From contig JASEGW010000031.1 in assembly GCA_030017825.1 (NCBI GenBank), positions 1-14,458 of the forward strand: a DNA stretch of 14,458 nt, read 5' to 3'. A model generated the notes under the pieces. That model was given only the letters and a program-made list of their open reading frames with translations. It was not told the origin of the DNA and did no database searches. Source of the DNA: a bacterium (GTDB lineage Bacteria > UBA9089 > JAHJRX01). Made by a program: the position numbers and the translations under genes. Of the stretch, positions 14,405-14,458 are shown piece after piece; the first letter of the stretch is position 1; each line of letters begins with the position of its first letter.

Positions 14405-14458
14405 GTAACTATTCAGCATAAACCTAAGTTTAAAAATTAGTATTTCTGAGCATTAATT
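14405..14458 (+). repeat. Mosaic repeat family, unit at the right window edge
   Basis: Begins with GTAACTATTCAGCA; the first 29 bp are identical to 11430-11458, and 14426-14458 match the reverse complement of 5880-5912 (31 of 33). It runs off the window, so its far end is unknown. It lies 28 bases upstream of the aminotransferase start codon and probably overlaps that gene's promoter region. Confidence 0.85.

Noticed and set aside
5563..14458. The recurring intergenic modules as a CRISPR array.
   Set aside because: Copies are kilobases apart, in mixed orientation, with no regular spacers and no cas genes.

Overview
The window is one long, AT-rich, co-directional block: all twelve protein genes that I can support lie on the minus strand and are described here in transcription order, from high to low coordinates. 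They include complete housekeeping genes of bacterial type with clear Shine-Dalgarno sites and sigma70-like promoters. The eukaryote-like UDP-N-acetylglucosamine pyrophosphorylase, the separate left-handed beta-helix acyltransferase, System II cytochrome c maturation and the many short intergenic repeats point to an uncultivated, low-GC bacterium, perhaps of a candidate phylum. I cannot name the lineage from sequence alone.

Layout. 14376-13252 is a class I/II aminotransferase and 13179-11764 a UAP/AGX-type UDP-sugar pyrophosphorylase. A 452-bp gap full of repeats follows, including a 68-bp inverted-repeat unit and a 100-bp MITE-like element. 11311-10385 is an unrecognised 308-aa helical, TPR-like protein that ends in a perfect 18-bp terminator hairpin. 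10227-8935 is an ArsB/NhaD-type membrane transporter with its own promoter. 8748-5933 is a tight tetrapyrrole operon (hemA, precorrin-2 dehydrogenase, hemC) in which stop and start codons abut or overlap. A 370-bp repeat-rich gap separates it from the cytochrome c maturation pair resB and ccsA (5562-3290). The segment ends with polX and yqeY (3205-1029) and a stand-alone hexapeptide acyltransferase (865-74) with a near-consensus promoter.

How the genes fit together. HemA makes glutamate-1-semialdehyde precursor from glutamyl-tRNA, HemC makes hydroxymethylbilane, and the precorrin-2 dehydrogenase diverts uroporphyrinogen-derived precorrin-2 toward sirohydrochlorin. ResB/CcsA carry heme across the membrane and attach it to c-type apocytochromes, so synthesis and use of heme are neighbours. 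hemB, hemD, hemL and later heme genes are not in the window. The pyrophosphorylase and the beta-helix protein, at opposite ends of the window, together carry the two activities that GlmU normally fuses (GlcN-1-P acetylation and UDP-GlcNAc formation).

The least ordinary part is between the genes. A mosaic family of short repeats, built from shared 14-43-bp modules and carrying a GTAACTATTCAGCA end, occurs in three gaps. A 54-bp repeat occurs as inverted copies at 1-54 and 8780-8833, bracketing the hemA-to-acyltransferase segment, and contains an extended -10 promoter. No transposase, phage, CRISPR, tRNA or rRNA gene was seen. I did not find a convincing new multi-gene system.
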